DNA from: Candidatus Accumulibacter meliphilus
GTDB taxonomy: Bacteria; Pseudomonadota; Gammaproteobacteria; Burkholderiales; Rhodocyclaceae
Assembly: GCA_003332265.1 (NCBI GenBank)
Contig: QPGA01000010.1
Span: 1 to 64,000, forward strand
Length of the DNA stretch: 64,000 bases
Reading direction: 5' to 3'
Shown here piece by piece: positions 1 to 15,848 of this stretch. The position numbers and the translations under genes are program-made. Numbering within the stretch: position 1 is the stretch's first letter; every line of letters starts with the position of its first letter. The notes below the pieces were generated by a model. The model searched no databases. It saw only the letters and a program-made list of their open reading frames with translations, and was not told where the DNA came from.

Positions 1-1707
1 GCGGTGGTGGTGTGCAATCTGGACGGCCGCATTCTTCTCTACAACAGCCGCGCCCGGCTGCAGTTCAGAACCCTGGCGCAAGGCAGCACGACGGGTACCG
101 GGGGCGCGTTGATCGGCCTCGGCCGTTCGATCTTCTCGATCCTCGAACGTAACCAGATCGATCACGCGCTTGAAGTGGTGCACCAACGCCTGCAAAAAGG
201 CGCCGGGGCGGCGATCGCCAACTTCATCACCACCGCTCGCGGCGGCCAACTGCTGCGTGTGCAAATGGTGCCGGTGCTGTCGATCGCCGACGACTCGCCG
301 GAGAACGACATCAGCGGCTACGTGCTCACCGTCGAGAACATCACGCGTAGCCTGGAACAGGAGTCGCGCCGCGATCAGGTCCTGCAATCGCTCACCGACG
401 GCAGCCGCGGCAGCCTGGCCAATATCCGCGTCGCGGTCGGCAACCTGATGGACTACCCGGACATGGAAGCGGCGGTACGCGAGCGCTTTGTCGGTATCGT
501 CAGCGACGAGGTCGTGCGCATGAGCCAGCGCCTCGACCAGACGATGAACGAGTTCGCCGATTCGTTGAAGACACGCTGGCCGCTGGAAGACGTCCTCGGC
601 ATCGACATCATCGCCGCCGCCCAGCGCCGCATCGAGGAGCAACTCGGGCTACCGAGCAAAACCGAGGAAATCGACGAGGCACTGTGGCTGCGCGCGGAGA
701 GTTTTTCGCTGGTCTTTTCGATCTGTTGCCTGGCTTTCCGCCTGCTCGAGCATTACCAGATCAAGGAACTGCGTTTCCGGCTGCAACCTTTCGGCAAACT
801 GGCCTACCTGGACGTCATCTGGAGCGGACAGGCGATGTCGTCGGAGACCTTTTACACCTGGGAAACGGAACCGATGCAGGTCGGCACGGAGAACTCGCCG
901 CTGTCGCTACGCGACGTCATCAACCGGCACGGCGGCGAAGTCTGGTACCAGCGCGACAAGGCCGCGCACTGCGCCTTCTTCCGACTGGTCCTGCCGGTGG
1001 CGATTCCCGAAACGCAGGCTGAAAGCGAGGCCATCGACGCTAGCCAGATGCGCCCCGAGTACTACGATTTCGACCTCTTCCACTTTCGCGATCAAAGCAT
1101 CGACCTCGACCGACCGCTGGCGGATCTCAGCTATACGGTCTTCGATACCGAGACCACCGGCCTCGAACCGGCGGCCGGCGACGAGATCATCCAGATCGGC
1201 GCGGTACGCATCGTCAACAACCGCATGCTGCGCCAGGAGAACTTCAACGAACTGGTGGACCCCGAGCGCCTGCTGCGCCCCGAAGGAATCCGTATCCACG
1301 GCATCACCGACGACATGGTGCGCGGCCAACCAAGCATCGACGCGGTGTTGCCGGCCTTCCACGAGTTCTGCAGCGATACCGTTTTGGTCGCGCATAACGC
1401 TGCCTTCGACATGCGTTTCCTGCAACTCAAGGAAGAACGTACGGGGATTATTTTCAGCCAGCCAGTGCTCGATACGCTCCTGCTCTCGGCCGTGCTACAC
1501 GCCAATCAGGACTCACACCAGCTGGAGAAAATCGCCGAACGTTTGGGGATCAGCATCGAAGGCCGACACAACGCCCTCGGCGACGCCGTCGCCACCAGCG
1601 AGGTCTTCCTGAAAATGCTGCCGCTGCTCGAACAGATGGGCATCAGCACCCTGCGGCAGGCGCTGGAAGCTTCGCAGAAGACTTATTTTGCGCGGGTGAA
1701 GTACTGA
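1..1707 (+). CDS. PAS/kinase-like sensor fused to DnaQ-type 3'-5' exonuclease (5' partial)
   Basis: The reading frame is open at the left edge, so the N-terminus lies outside the window; 568 codons are visible. Residues about 1-115 look like a PAS fold, with a CNLDGRILLYN-type opening. Residues about 115-340 resemble the dimerisation and ATPase region of a histidine kinase, but no phospho-accepting His box is obvious. From about residue 376 there is a complete DEDDh exonuclease of the DNA polymerase III epsilon family: Exo I FDTETTG, Exo II AHNAAFD and Exo III GRHNALGDA with the catalytic His. The exonuclease chemistry is well supported by these motifs. Coupling to a signalling module is what the domain order shows, and any ligand or signal is unknown. 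The gene converges on glmS, with a hairpin between them. It is not the replicative epsilon subunit, because that protein is short and lacks the sensor half. Confidence 0.85.
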   Translation, partial: AVVVCNLDGRILLYNSRARLQFRTLAQGSTTGTGGALIGLGRSIFSILERNQIDHALEVVHQRLQKGAGAAIANFITTARGGQLLRVQMVPVLSIADDSPENDISGYVLTVENITRSLEQESRRDQVLQSLTDGSRGSLANIRVAVGNLMDYPDMEAAVRERFVGIVSDEVVRMSQRLDQTMNEFADSLKTRWPLEDVLGIDIIAAAQRRIEEQLGLPSKTEEIDEALWLRAESFSLVFSICCLAFRLLEHYQIKELRFRLQPFGKLAYLDVIWSGQAMSSETFYTWETEPMQVGTENSPLSLRDVINRHGGEVWYQRDKAAHCAFFRLVLPVAIPETQAESEAIDASQMRPEYYDFDLFHFRDQSIDLDRPLADLSYTVFDTETTGLEPAAGDEIIQIGAVRIVNNRMLRQENFNELVDPERLLRPEGIRIHGITDDMVRGQPSIDAVLPAFHEFCSDTVLVAHNAAFDMRFLQLKEERTGIIFSQPVLDTLLLSAVLHANQDSHQLEKIAERLGISIEGRHNALGDAVATSEVFLKMLPLLEQMGISTLRQALEASQKTYFARVKY

Positions 1708-1717
1708 CACGCAACTG

Positions 1718-1751
1718 CGGCGCGTACCGATCGACAGACCGGTACGCGCCG
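1718..1751. terminator. Hairpin between convergent genes, possible bidirectional terminator
   Basis: A perfect 12-bp inverted repeat (CGGCGCGTACCG and its complement) with a 10-nt loop lies between the convergent exonuclease and glmS genes. Neither side has a clear T-tract, so intrinsic termination is inferred from position and stem strength only. Confidence 0.5.
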
Positions 1752-1767
1752 GCAGCGCTGTGGGGGC

Positions 1768-3597
1768 CTACTCGACCGTCACCGACTTCGCCAGATTGCG
1801 CGGCTTGTCGACGTCGGTGCCGCGGACCAGCGCCACGTGGTAGGCGAGCAGTTGCAGCGGCACGACGTGCAGCAAGGCCGACAGGGCACCGTAGTGCTCG
1901 GGCAGGTGCAGGACGTGGATGCCGTCCGACTCCTGCATCTCGCTGTCGGCGTCGGCAAAGACGTAGAGTTCGCCGCCACGGGCGCGCACTTCCTGCAGAT
2001 TGGATTTGAGCTTTTCGATCAGCGCGTCGTTGGGAGCGACGGCAATCACCGGCATGTCGCGGTCGACCAACGCCAGGGGGCCGTGCTTGAGTTCGCCGGC
2101 CGGGTAGGCCTCGGCGTGAATATACGAGATTTCCTTGAGTTTCAGCGCACCCTCCATGGCGATCGGGTAATGACGACCGCGGCCGAGGAACAGGGCGTGC
2201 TGCTTCATCGAGAACTGCTCGGACCAGTTGCGAATCTCGGGCTCGAGTTCGAGGATCTTGGTCACCGCGATCGGCAGGTGCCGCAAGGCGTTCAGTTCGG
2301 CGACTTCGGCCCGCTCGCCAAGGCGACCACGCAGCTTGGCGAGGACCAGGGTCAGCAGATAGAGGGCGGCGAGCTGGGTGGTAAAGGCCTTGGTCGAGGC
2401 GACGCCGATTTCCGGACCAGCGCGGGTAATGAAACGCAGGCTGTTCTCGCGCACCAGGGACGACTCGGGAACGTTGCAGATGCACAGCGTGCGCAGCATA
2501 CCGAGCGACTTGGCATGCTGCAGGGCGGCGAGGGTATCGGCGGTCTCGCCCGATTGCGAGATGGTCACCAGCAGGGTCGTCGGGTCAGGCACCGAGTCGC
2601 GGTAGCGGTATTCGCTGGCGACTTCGACCGAGCACGGAATGCCGGCGATCGATTCCAGCCAGTAGCGCGCCACCAGGCCAGCGTGGTAGCTGGTACCGCA
2701 GGCGATGATCAGCACCTGCCGGACATCCTTGAGAACTTCTTCGCTGGCCGCACCAAACAGGCCTGGCTGGATGCTGTTCGCGGTACCGAGCATTTCGAGC
2801 GTGTTGGCCAGCGCCACCGGTTGCTCGAAAATCTCCTTCTGCATGTAGTGCCGGTACTGGCCAAGTTCGACGGCGTCTGCAGAGAGGTGTGATTCGCTCT
2901 CGGCACGTTCGACCGGGGTGCCGTCGATGGTCGTGATGCGGTAGCTGTCGCGCATCAGTTCGGCACAGTCGCCGTTTTCGAGATAGACCATGCGCCGCGT
3001 GACCTGCAAGAGCGCCGAGGCGTCCGAAGCGGCGTAGCAGCCATCGTCGGTGAGGCCGAGCAGCAGCGGCGAACCTTCCCGGGCCACGACGACGCGGCTG
3101 GGATCGGCTTCGCGCAGTACGGCAATGGCGTAGGCGCCCTGCAACTGCTTGATGGCCTTGCAGACGGCAGCCAGGAAATCAGGGGTAGTCTTCAACTCGT
3201 AGGCGATCAGGTGGCCGACCACTTCGGTATCGGTATCGGAGGTGAACTCGTAACCGACGGCCTTGAGGCGGGCGCGTAGCGCCTCGTGATTTTCGATGAT
3301 GCCGTTGTGCACGACGGCCAGCCCCTCCGAGATGTGCGGATGGGCGTTGCGCTCACTGGGGACGCCATGCGTCGCCCAGCGGGTGTGGGCGATGCCGGTG
3401 TGACCGGAAATCTGCGCGCTGTCTGCCTGCGCGGTGAGCTCGGCGACGCGGCCAACCGAGCGCAGGCGTTGCAGGCCGGCAGCGTTGATCAGCGCCAAAC
3501 CGGCCGAATCGTAGCCACGGTATTCGAGCTTGCGCAATCCTTCGAGCAGGACGGGGATGATGTTGCGGTCGGCGACCGCGGCAACGATGCCACACAT
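1768..3597 (-). CDS. glmS: Glutamine--fructose-6-phosphate aminotransferase (isomerizing)
   Basis: The protein has 609 residues, the same length as the E. coli enzyme. It converts fructose-6-phosphate and glutamine to glucosamine-6-phosphate, the first step of UDP-GlcNAc synthesis for peptidoglycan and lipid A. The N-terminal MCGIVAAV gives the catalytic Cys2 of a class II glutamine amidotransferase (about 2-220). Two SIS sugar-isomerase domains follow (about 285-420 and 455-595), with a CGTSYHAG motif and an SQSGETADT phosphate-binding loop. The C-terminus [11 protein letters not shown] is the conserved tail. It lies 7 nt downstream of glmU in the same direction, so the two steps of the pathway are probably co-transcribed. 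glmM is not in the window. Confidence 0.98.
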   Translation of the reverse strand: MCGIVAAVADRNIIPVLLEGLRKLEYRGYDSAGLALINAAGLQRLRSVGRVAELTAQADSAQISGHTGIAHTRWATHGVPSERNAHPHISEGLAVVHNGIIENHEALRARLKAVGYEFTSDTDTEVVGHLIAYELKTTPDFLAAVCKAIKQLQGAYAIAVLREADPSRVVVAREGSPLLLGLTDDGCYAASDASALLQVTRRMVYLENGDCAELMRDSYRITTIDGTPVERAESESHLSADAVELGQYRHYMQKEIFEQPVALANTLEMLGTANSIQPGLFGAASEEVLKDVRQVLIIACGTSYHAGLVARYWLESIAGIPCSVEVASEYRYRDSVPDPTTLLVTISQSGETADTLAALQHAKSLGMLRTLCICNVPESSLVRENSLRFITRAGPEIGVASTKAFTTQLAALYLLTLVLAKLRGRLGERAEVAELNALRHLPIAVTKILELEPEIRNWSEQFSMKQHALFLGRGRHYPIAMEGALKLKEISYIHAEAYPAGELKHGPLALVDRDMPVIAVAPNDALIEKLKSNLQEVRARGGELYVFADADSEMQESDGIHVLHLPEHYGALSALLHVVPLQLLAYHVALVRGTDVDKPRNLAKSVTVE

Positions 3598-3604
3598 GAT
3601 CAGC

Positions 3605-4963
3605 TCACTTCTTCACTTTTTGTGGCCGTTTCCAGCCGCTAATCGAAACCTGCCTGGCGCGCGAAATGGTCAGCGTGTCGGGTGGCGCGTCCTTGGTCAG
3701 CGTTGTACCGGCACCCAGCGTAGCGCCGCGACCGACGGTGACCGGGGCCACCAATTGCGTATCGGAGCCGATGAAGGCATCGTCCTCGATGATCGTCTTG
3801 AACTTGTTGGCGCCGTCGTAATTGCAGGTGATCGTACCGGCGCCGATATTTACCCGACTGCCGATGATCGCGTCGCCGATATAGGCCAGATGATTGGCTT
3901 TCGACTGCGCGGCAACTTTGGTGTTCTTGAGCTCGACAAAGTTGCCGACGTGCACGCCAGCGGCGAGTTCGGTTCCCGGTCGCAGGCGCGCGAAAGGTCC
4001 GATGACGCCATCCGGTCCGACGATCGCGTCTTCGATGTGGCTGAAGGCAGCGAGGCGCGAGCCGGCCCCGATGCTGGCGTTCTTGAGCACGCAGCAAGGA
4101 CCGATTTCGACCGCTTCTTCGAGAAGCACCTGTCCTTCGAAAACGCAATTCACGTCGATGAACACATCGCGTCCGCAGCGCAGCTCGCCTCGCACGTCGA
4201 TGCGCGCCGGGTCGGCCAGGCGCACCCCCTGCTCCATCAGGCGCTCGGCAGTCTGCCGCTGGGCGACACGTTCGAGTTCGGCCAGCTGCACCTTGCTGTT
4301 CACGCCGAGCACTTCCCATTCACCCTGCGGCTGCGTGGTCCGGATCGGCACACCGTCGGCGACGGCCATGCCGACAATGTCGGTCAGGTAGTACTCCTGC
4401 TGGGCGTTGTCGTTCGACAGACGGCCCAGCCATTCGGCGAGGCGTGCCGTCGGCAGGGCGATGATGCCGGTATTGACTTCGCGGATACTGCGCTCTTCGG
4501 GCGTGGCGTCCTTCTGCTCGACAATGCGCACCACCTCACCGGCGGCGTTATGCACGATACGACCGTAGCCAGTGGGGTCGGCGAGTTCGACGCTAAGAAT
4601 GGCCAGCGCGCCGCGCGCTGCGTGCACCAGCTTTTTCAGGGTTTCGGCCTGAATCAGCGGCACATCGCCGTAGAGCACCAGCGTCGTCTCGGCAGCGCTG
4701 AGTTGCGGAATGGCCTGCATGACCGCGTGACCCGTACCCAGTTGCGGCTCCTGCAGGACCCAGCGCAGATCCGGCGCAGCGATGGTCGTGCGCACGGCGT
4801 CACCCCCGTGGCCATAGACCAGACAGATTGTCTCGGGAGAAAGACTGCGGGCAGCATCGATGACGTGCGCGACAAGGGCCTTGCCGGCGACCGGATGAAG
4901 AACCTTGGGCAGGTTCGAATGCATGCGCTTGCCCTGGCCAGCAGCGAGAATGACGATATTCAT
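3605..4963 (-). CDS. glmU: Bifunctional UDP-N-acetylglucosamine pyrophosphorylase / glucosamine-1-phosphate N-acetyltransferase
   Basis: This cytoplasmic enzyme of 452 residues acetylates glucosamine-1-phosphate and then couples it to UTP to give UDP-GlcNAc. The N-terminal nucleotidyltransferase domain (about 1-230) opens with the signature [11 protein letters not shown] and has LYGDVPLI for nucleotide and metal binding. The C-terminal left-handed beta-helix (about 250-435) shows hexapeptide repeats and the acetyltransferase region NFVELKNT...HLAYIGDA, with NYDGANK and the active-site His. Length and both domains match the family. It precedes glmS by 7 nt. The 257 bp upstream (4964-5220) separate it from gltD and hold no gene that I can see. 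Confidence 0.98.
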   Translation of the reverse strand: MNIVILAAGQGKRMHSNLPKVLHPVAGKALVAHVIDAARSLSPETICLVYGHGGDAVRTTIAAPDLRWVLQEPQLGTGHAVMQAIPQLSAAETTLVLYGDVPLIQAETLKKLVHAARGALAILSVELADPTGYGRIVHNAAGEVVRIVEQKDATPEERSIREVNTGIIALPTARLAEWLGRLSNDNAQQEYYLTDIVGMAVADGVPIRTTQPQGEWEVLGVNSKVQLAELERVAQRQTAERLMEQGVRLADPARIDVRGELRCGRDVFIDVNCVFEGQVLLEEAVEIGPCCVLKNASIGAGSRLAAFSHIEDAIVGPDGVIGPFARLRPGTELAAGVHVGNFVELKNTKVAAQSKANHLAYIGDAIIGSRVNIGAGTITCNYDGANKFKTIIEDDAFIGSDTQLVAPVTVGRGATLGAGTTLTKDAPPDTLTISRARQVSISGWKRPQKVKK

Positions 4964-5220
4964 TGGCTAAACCCCTAACACCCCGTTCGAGGCGACGGTC
5001 TTGTCGTGGTCCTGCGGCCCTCTGTGGCTGGCGTACGGCGCTCGCCAGCCGGCACGAAGCGCAGCTGCAAAGCAAATCTGGAACCTCCCCTGCCGCAAAC
5101 CGTATTCTTTCAGCAAGGACCGCGCGCGGCGCGGAATTATGTCACAAGGCAGGGTTTGCAATGCCGCGCGGCACCTCGTCGTGGTGCGGAAAAGAAGTGC
5201 CGCGGCCGCAGACTGAAAAC

Positions 5221-6663
5221 TCAGCGTGGCAGATCGGAACGCCCCATCAGAAAGGCATCGACTTCGCGTGCGCACTGGCGGCCTTCACGGATTGCCCAGA
5301 CGACGAGCGACTGGCCACGCCGCATGTCACCGGCGGCGAAGACCTTGGCAACGCTGCTGGCATAGCAACCGTGGCCATCGGTGGTCGCCTTGACGTTGCC
5401 ACGTGCATCGAGTTCAAGAGCCAGTTGTTCCAGCAAGCCGTTCTTGATCGGCGCGACGAAGCCCATCGCCAGCAGCACGAGATCCGCCGGAATATTGGCT
5501 TCGCTGCCCGCAACTTCGCTCATGCGGCCGTTTTGCCACTCGACGCGGACCAGCTTCAAAGCCTTGACCTTGCCGTTTTCGCCGATCAGTTCCTTGGTGG
5601 AAACGGCGAAGTCGCGCAGGCAACCCTCTTCGTGCGAAGAAGAGGAGCGCATCTTCAATGGCCAGTAAGGCCAGGTCAGGCTCTTGTTCTCGCTCTCCGG
5701 TGGTTGCGGCATCAATTCAAATTGCGTCACTGACAGCGCGCCATGACGATTGCTGGTCCCCACACAGTCGGAACCGGTATCGCCCCCGCCGATCACCACC
5801 ACCCGCTTGCCGGTGGCCTTGATCTGTGCCGGCACCTGATCGCCGGCGTTGACCTTGTTCTGTTGCGGCAGGAAGTCCATGGCGAAATGCACGCCATCGA
5901 GGTCACGGCCGGGCACGGGCAGGTCGCGCGGCGATTCCGCGCCACCGGCGAGAATCAGCGCATCGAACTCGGCCAGCAAGCGCTCGGCGGGAATCGACTG
6001 CTCCGAATCGCCGCCAATTTCCTGGTTGACGCGAAACTCGACGCCCTCGGCTTCCATCTGCGCGATGCGCCGGTCGATATGTGATTTTTCCAGCTTGAAG
6101 TCGGGGATGCCATAGCGCAACAAACCACCCAGGCGGTCGCTTTTCTCGAAAACGACGACGCGATGCCCGACGCGCGCCAACTGCTGCGCCGCCGCCAGCC
6201 CGGCCGGTCCGGAGCCGACGACAGCGACTGTCTTGCCGGTCTTGACCTTCGGCGGCTGCGGCAGGATCCAGCCTTTCTCCCAGCCCTTGTCGACGATCGC
6301 ATGCTCGATCGACTTGATGCCGACGGGGTCGGTATTGATGTTCAGCGTACACGCGGCTTCACAGGGTGCCGGACAGATGCGGCCGGTAAAATCGGGGAAG
6401 TTGTTGGTCGAATGCAGAATGGCCAGCGCCTGCTCCCAGTGGCCCCGATACACCAGGTCGTTCCAGTCGGGAATGATGTTGTTGACCGGGCAACCGGTAT
6501 TGCAGAACGGAATGCCACAGTCCATGCAGCGAGCCCCCTGCAGACTGGCCTGCTCGTCGTTGAGAGTAAGGATGAACTCGCGGTAATGCTTGAGACGTGA
6601 CTTGGCCGGCTCACTGACTTCCGCCAGACGCTGATACTCGATGAATCCAGTCGGCTTACCCAT
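5221..6663 (-). CDS. gltD: Glutamate synthase [NADPH] small subunit
   Basis: GltD passes electrons from NADPH through FAD and iron-sulfur clusters to the large subunit for reductive amidotransfer from glutamine to 2-oxoglutarate. The product is 480 residues, starting [14 protein letters not shown] chose this ATG because it lies 2 nt after the gltB stop and gives the usual family length; an upstream in-frame extension overlaps gltB. The N-terminal Cys-rich region ([24 protein letters not shown]) binds 4Fe-4S clusters. Next come the FAD loop [12 protein letters not shown] and a second dinucleotide site [12 protein letters not shown]. The C-terminal part carries the [17 protein letters not shown] segment typical of GltD. 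It sits in an operon with gltB. Confidence 0.97.
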   Translation of the reverse strand: MGKPTGFIEYQRLAEVSEPAKSRLKHYREFILTLNDEQASLQGARCMDCGIPFCNTGCPVNNIIPDWNDLVYRGHWEQALAILHSTNNFPDFTGRICPAPCEAACTLNINTDPVGIKSIEHAIVDKGWEKGWILPQPPKVKTGKTVAVVGSGPAGLAAAQQLARVGHRVVVFEKSDRLGGLLRYGIPDFKLEKSHIDRRIAQMEAEGVEFRVNQEIGGDSEQSIPAERLLAEFDALILAGGAESPRDLPVPGRDLDGVHFAMDFLPQQNKVNAGDQVPAQIKATGKRVVVIGGGDTGSDCVGTSNRHGALSVTQFELMPQPPESENKSLTWPYWPLKMRSSSSHEEGCLRDFAVSTKELIGENGKVKALKLVRVEWQNGRMSEVAGSEANIPADLVLLAMGFVAPIKNGLLEQLALELDARGNVKATTDGHGCYASSVAKVFAAGDMRRGQSLVVWAIREGRQCAREVDAFLMGRSDLPR

Positions 6664-6665
6664 GC

Positions 6666-11345
<4,680 letters not shown>

Positions 11346-11960
11346 GCTCGAATCCTCACAAAACAAAGATGCATGGTACCCACGCGAGCTGCAGCGGCAA
11401 GCTCGCTAAAACGGGCGCGAAGCTAGCCAGCCGGCCAGTCCGGGCGACCCGCGACTATACCCCTAATGCCGCCGGCCTTCAACATGCTGCGCCGCACCAA
11501 GAGAGGGCGCCACCTCGCGGCTCAGGCACCAGCAAGCAGCACTGAAGACAGCCACCTCGCCTGTAGACACTACGCAGCACACAATTTGTTGCGTAAGCAA
11601 TATTCGGGCCACCACGGTCGCCAGTCGCCGCGCACCCGCCCACGCGGGTGCAGCCAGCGACTTTCTTGGTGACGCCCGGTGGCGGATAGAAACGGTACCC
11701 AGACAGCGTGTTCCGCGTGCTGAATTCCTTTTTGTGCTTGTGGTAAGCTGCGCACGCTAGGCGCTTGACGGGGGTGCCTGTGCCGATCGGCAAGGCCGAG
11801 GCCAGGGGGAGGTCGTTCTGCGCACCGCGGAACGGGGAATTCTTCGACCGTTTTCAAGATTGACACTGGCGATTCGCGTTCGTGGGGTAGGCGAGCACCG
11901 CTGCTTGCGGGCCGTTTTCTTTGAACACTGGCACTAACGAGACAAGAGATGGAGGGCTGA
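11346..11960. other. Divergent intergenic region gltB/pntA
   Basis: This 615-bp stretch separates the divergent gltBD and pntAB operons. It holds the gltB promoter near its left end. Closer to pntA there is a perfect TTGACA (about 11869-11874), but only a poor -10 lies at the right distance, so the pntA promoter is not settled. No conserved protein or RNA gene could be recognised. Confidence 0.5.
11454..11482 (-). promoter_or_regulatory. Sigma-70-type promoter for gltBD
   Basis: On the minus strand TTGAAG is followed by exactly 17 nt and then TATAGT, which places transcription start near 11447, about 100 nt before gltB. The hexamers match 4 of 6 and 5 of 6 consensus positions. No NtrC or Lrp site was recognised with confidence. 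Confidence 0.6.
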
Positions 11961-13550
11961 ATGCCGCTAACAATCGGAGTTCCGAAAGAGGTTGCAGCAG
12001 GGGAAAAACGCGTTGCAACAGTACCAGAGGTGGTCGAGAAACTGATCAAGCTGGGTTTCGCTGTTCAGGTCGAAGCCGGCGCAGGCGATGCCGCGACGGT
12101 TTCCGACGACGCTTATCGCGCCGCCGGCGCGCAAATTGTCGAAGATACGGCCACCCTGTGGTCATCTTCGGACATCATCTTCAAGGTGCGTGGCCCGTCG
12201 CCCGAAGAGGTCGGCTTGCTGAGCGAGGGCACGACGCTGGTAAGCTTCATCTGGCCAGCGCAGAATCCCGAACTGCTGGAACAGCTGGCCGCTCGCAAGG
12301 TGACCGTTCTGGCCATGGACAGCGTGCCGCGCATTTCGCGGGCGCAGAAGCTGGACGCGTTGAGTTCGATGGCCAATATTGCTGGCTACCGGGCGGTGAT
12401 CGAGGCGGCGCATGCCTTCGGTCGCTTCTTTACCGGCCAGATCACGGCTGCCGGCAAAGTGCCCCCGGCCAAGGTGTTCGTGATCGGCGCCGGCGTTGCC
12501 GGTCTGGCCGCAATCGGCACGGCGTCGAGTCTGGGCGCCATCGTCCGCGCCAACGACACCCGCCCGGAAGTCGGCGACCAGGTGACGTCGATGGGTGGTG
12601 AGTTTGTCGCCGTCGACTACGTCGAAGAAGGTTCCGGCGTGGGCGGCTACGCCAAGGTGATGAGCGAGGGCTTCCAGAAGGCGCAGCGCGACGTTTTCGC
12701 CAAACAGGCGAAAGACGTCGACATCATCATCACCACGGCGCTGATCCCCGGCAAGCCGGCACCCAGGCTGATCACCGCCGAAATGGTGCAGTCGATGAAG
12801 CCCGGCAGCGTGATCGTGGACATGGCCGCCGAGCAGGGCGGCAACTGCGAGCTGACCGAGCCGGGAACGGTGACCGTCAAGCACGGCGTAACGATCATCG
12901 GCTACGCAGATCTACCGAGCCGGCTATCGAAACAATCAAGCACGCTGTACGCAACCAATCTCTTCCGCTTGAGTGAGGAGCTGTGCAAAAACAAGGACGG
13001 CTCGATCGACGTCAATATGGACGACGAAGTGCTTCGCGGCACGACCGTGGTCAAGGATGGTGCGATCACCTGGCCGCCACCGGCACCGAAACTGTCCGCC
13101 GCAGCACCCCAGCCAGCCGCGGCCAAACCCGTTGCCGCGGCCCCGAAATCCTCGGGTCACGGCAAACCCGGCGCACCGTCGTCGGCGAAGCGTGCAGGCG
13201 TAATGTTTGGCGTTGCGGCGCTGTTTTTCCTGCTCATCGGCGCCGGTGCGCCGAAAGAGTTCCTCGCCCACTTCACGGTCTTCATACTGGCCTGCTTTGT
13301 CGGCTACATGGTGGTCTGGAATGTCAAGCCGGCACTGCATACGCCGCTGATGAGCGTCACCAATGCGATCAGCAGCATCATCGCCATTGGCGCCCTGGTG
13401 CAGATCGCACCACCCATGGATGGAGTCGCCCTCGACCGGCCCGACGGCTGGATTCGCCTGCTGGCGATCCTGGCCATCGTGCTGGCGACGATCAACATGT
13501 TTGGTGGCTTCGCTGTCACTCAGCGCATGCTGACAATGTTCCGCAAATAG
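11961..13550 (+). CDS. pntA: NAD(P) transhydrogenase subunit alpha
   Basis: With PntB this protein forms the proton-translocating transhydrogenase that uses the proton motive force to reduce NADP+ with NADH. It has 529 residues, close to the single-chain PntA of enterobacteria; some bacteria split it in two. The N-terminal NAD(H)-binding part begins [16 protein letters not shown] and has the Rossmann loop [13 protein letters not shown] (about 174-186) and RANDTRPE. A Pro/Ala-rich linker (about 375-410) leads to four hydrophobic segments (about 412-525) ending QRMLTMFRK. The ATG follows GGAGGGCTGA, a strong ribosome binding site. pntB starts within about 12 nt. NADPH made here could feed the divergent gltBD. 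Confidence 0.97.
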   Translation: MPLTIGVPKEVAAGEKRVATVPEVVEKLIKLGFAVQVEAGAGDAATVSDDAYRAAGAQIVEDTATLWSSSDIIFKVRGPSPEEVGLLSEGTTLVSFIWPAQNPELLEQLAARKVTVLAMDSVPRISRAQKLDALSSMANIAGYRAVIEAAHAFGRFFTGQITAAGKVPPAKVFVIGAGVAGLAAIGTASSLGAIVRANDTRPEVGDQVTSMGGEFVAVDYVEEGSGVGGYAKVMSEGFQKAQRDVFAKQAKDVDIIITTALIPGKPAPRLITAEMVQSMKPGSVIVDMAAEQGGNCELTEPGTVTVKHGVTIIGYADLPSRLSKQSSTLYATNLFRLSEELCKNKDGSIDVNMDDEVLRGTTVVKDGAITWPPPAPKLSAAAPQPAAAKPVAAAPKSSGHGKPGAPSSAKRAGVMFGVAALFFLLIGAGAPKEFLAHFTVFILACFVGYMVVWNVKPALHTPLMSVTNAISSIIAIGALVQIAPPMDGVALDRPDGWIRLLAILAIVLATINMFGGFAVTQRMLTMFRK

Positions 13551-13562
13551 GAGTCGATGAAT

Positions 13563-14981
<1,419 letters not shown>

Positions 14982-14982
14982 A

Positions 14983-15100
14983 TGTGAAAGTCGCGCATGC
15001 GACTCACGAAACTCCCTTCTCCCCTTGCGGGAGAAGGGCCGGGAGAAGAGGGGGCCGTCATGACTTTCATGATCCGGGGTATCTCGCCGTGTCATGACCG
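14983..15100 (-). repeat. Interspersed repeat, copy 1 (inverted, internally deleted)
   Basis: Read on the minus strand, this segment follows the same order as copies at 18661-18853 and 23999-24196: GGTCATGACA, then TCATGAAAGTCATGAC, a C-rich stretch, CTTCTCCCGCAAGGGGAGAAG and GAGTCGC...GCGACTTT. It lacks the central part of about 70 bp present in the other two. It begins directly after the pntB stop codon. Its short internal inverted repeats would fold into several hairpins. Confidence 0.75.
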
Positions 15101-15135
15101 CTAAAACGGGCCCGCGTTCTCGCCCGCTACGACCA

Positions 15136-15163
15136 CACAACGCCCGCTTTCGCGGGCGTTGTG
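15136..15163 (+). terminator. Hairpin downstream of pntAB
   Basis: CACAACGCCCGC, loop TTTC, then the exact complement gives a 12-bp perfect stem, followed by a short CT-rich run (CCTTCTC). It fits an intrinsic terminator for pntAB, although the T-tract is weak. Confidence 0.6.
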
Positions 15164-15204
15164 CCTTCTCGATGCGATCCTCGGGCGCAAGCTGCGAGCG
15201 CATT

Positions 15205-15233
15205 TTCGGATGTCGATCGACATCTGATAGAAT
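15205..15233 (+). promoter_or_regulatory. Promoter with overlapping 16-bp palindrome upstream of the CBS gene
   Basis: A TTCGGA -35 candidate is followed by 17 nt and TAGAAT with an extended -10 TGA. The perfect palindrome GATGTCGATCGACATC (15209-15224) overlaps the -35 element and spacer, where a repressor could sit. The regulator is unknown. Confidence 0.45.
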
Positions 15234-15287
15234 CAGCGCCAATAGTCGAGAAACGCATCAGCTAGCTAGCCTATTCCAGGGGGAAAC

Positions 15288-15749
15288 ATGGAGGTCAAAG
15301 AAGTTCTGCAGGTCAAGGATTCCGCGCTGTTCGCTGTCCATCCGGACTCGCCTCTCTCGGAGGCGGTGATCATGATGGCCGAAAATGACATCGGCTCGGT
15401 AATCGTCATGGAGGGAGGCAAGCTGGCAGGGATGCTGACCTTCCGCGAGGTGATGCTGATCCTCGCCAAGCGCCAGACCGAGCGCCGCGTTGGCCCAACG
15501 CCGCCGATCGCAGAGATCCTGGTCATCGAAGCGATGGAAGCCAATCCGCCCACCACGGCTCTGGAAATGGACGTCGACGAGTTACGGCGCATGATGGTCG
15601 ATACGCACACCCGCTACGTACCGGTCATGGAAGGCGACACCATCATCGGCATCGTCTCGTTTCACGACGTTGCCAAGGCCGTGCTTGAAGAGCGCAATAT
15701 GGAAAACAAGCTCCTCAAGGCCTACATCAAGGATTGGCCATCACCTTGA
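15288..15749 (+). CDS. CBS-domain pair protein
   Basis: A 153-residue cytoplasmic protein made almost entirely of two CBS motifs (about 10-65 and 80-140). The first has SPLSEAVIMMAENDIGSVIV and the second TRYVPVMEGDTIIGIVSFHD. CBS pairs usually bind adenine nucleotides such as AMP, ATP or SAM and act as energy sensors; the ligand here is not visible. There is no attached enzyme or channel domain. The ATG follows CCAGGGGGAAAC, a good ribosome binding site. It lies alone between pntAB and the convergent dgt, with its own promoter candidate. A role linked to neighbouring metabolism would be guesswork. Confidence 0.85.
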   Translation: MEVKEVLQVKDSALFAVHPDSPLSEAVIMMAENDIGSVIVMEGGKLAGMLTFREVMLILAKRQTERRVGPTPPIAEILVIEAMEANPPTTALEMDVDELRRMMVDTHTRYVPVMEGDTIIGIVSFHDVAKAVLEERNMENKLLKAYIKDWPSP

Positions 15750-15848
15750 TCGTTCGGGCGCGGTGAAGCACCTGCGGCGATTGCCGGAAAAGAAACAGGG
15801 CTAGGGATCTGTTCAGCGCTCCGCAGGGACGGGACAGCTCGCCGCGCT

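Noticed and set aside
11869..11900. pntA promoter at the perfect TTGACA
   Set aside because: No acceptable -10 hexamer lies 16-18 nt downstream, so it is mentioned only as a possibility in the intergenic entry.
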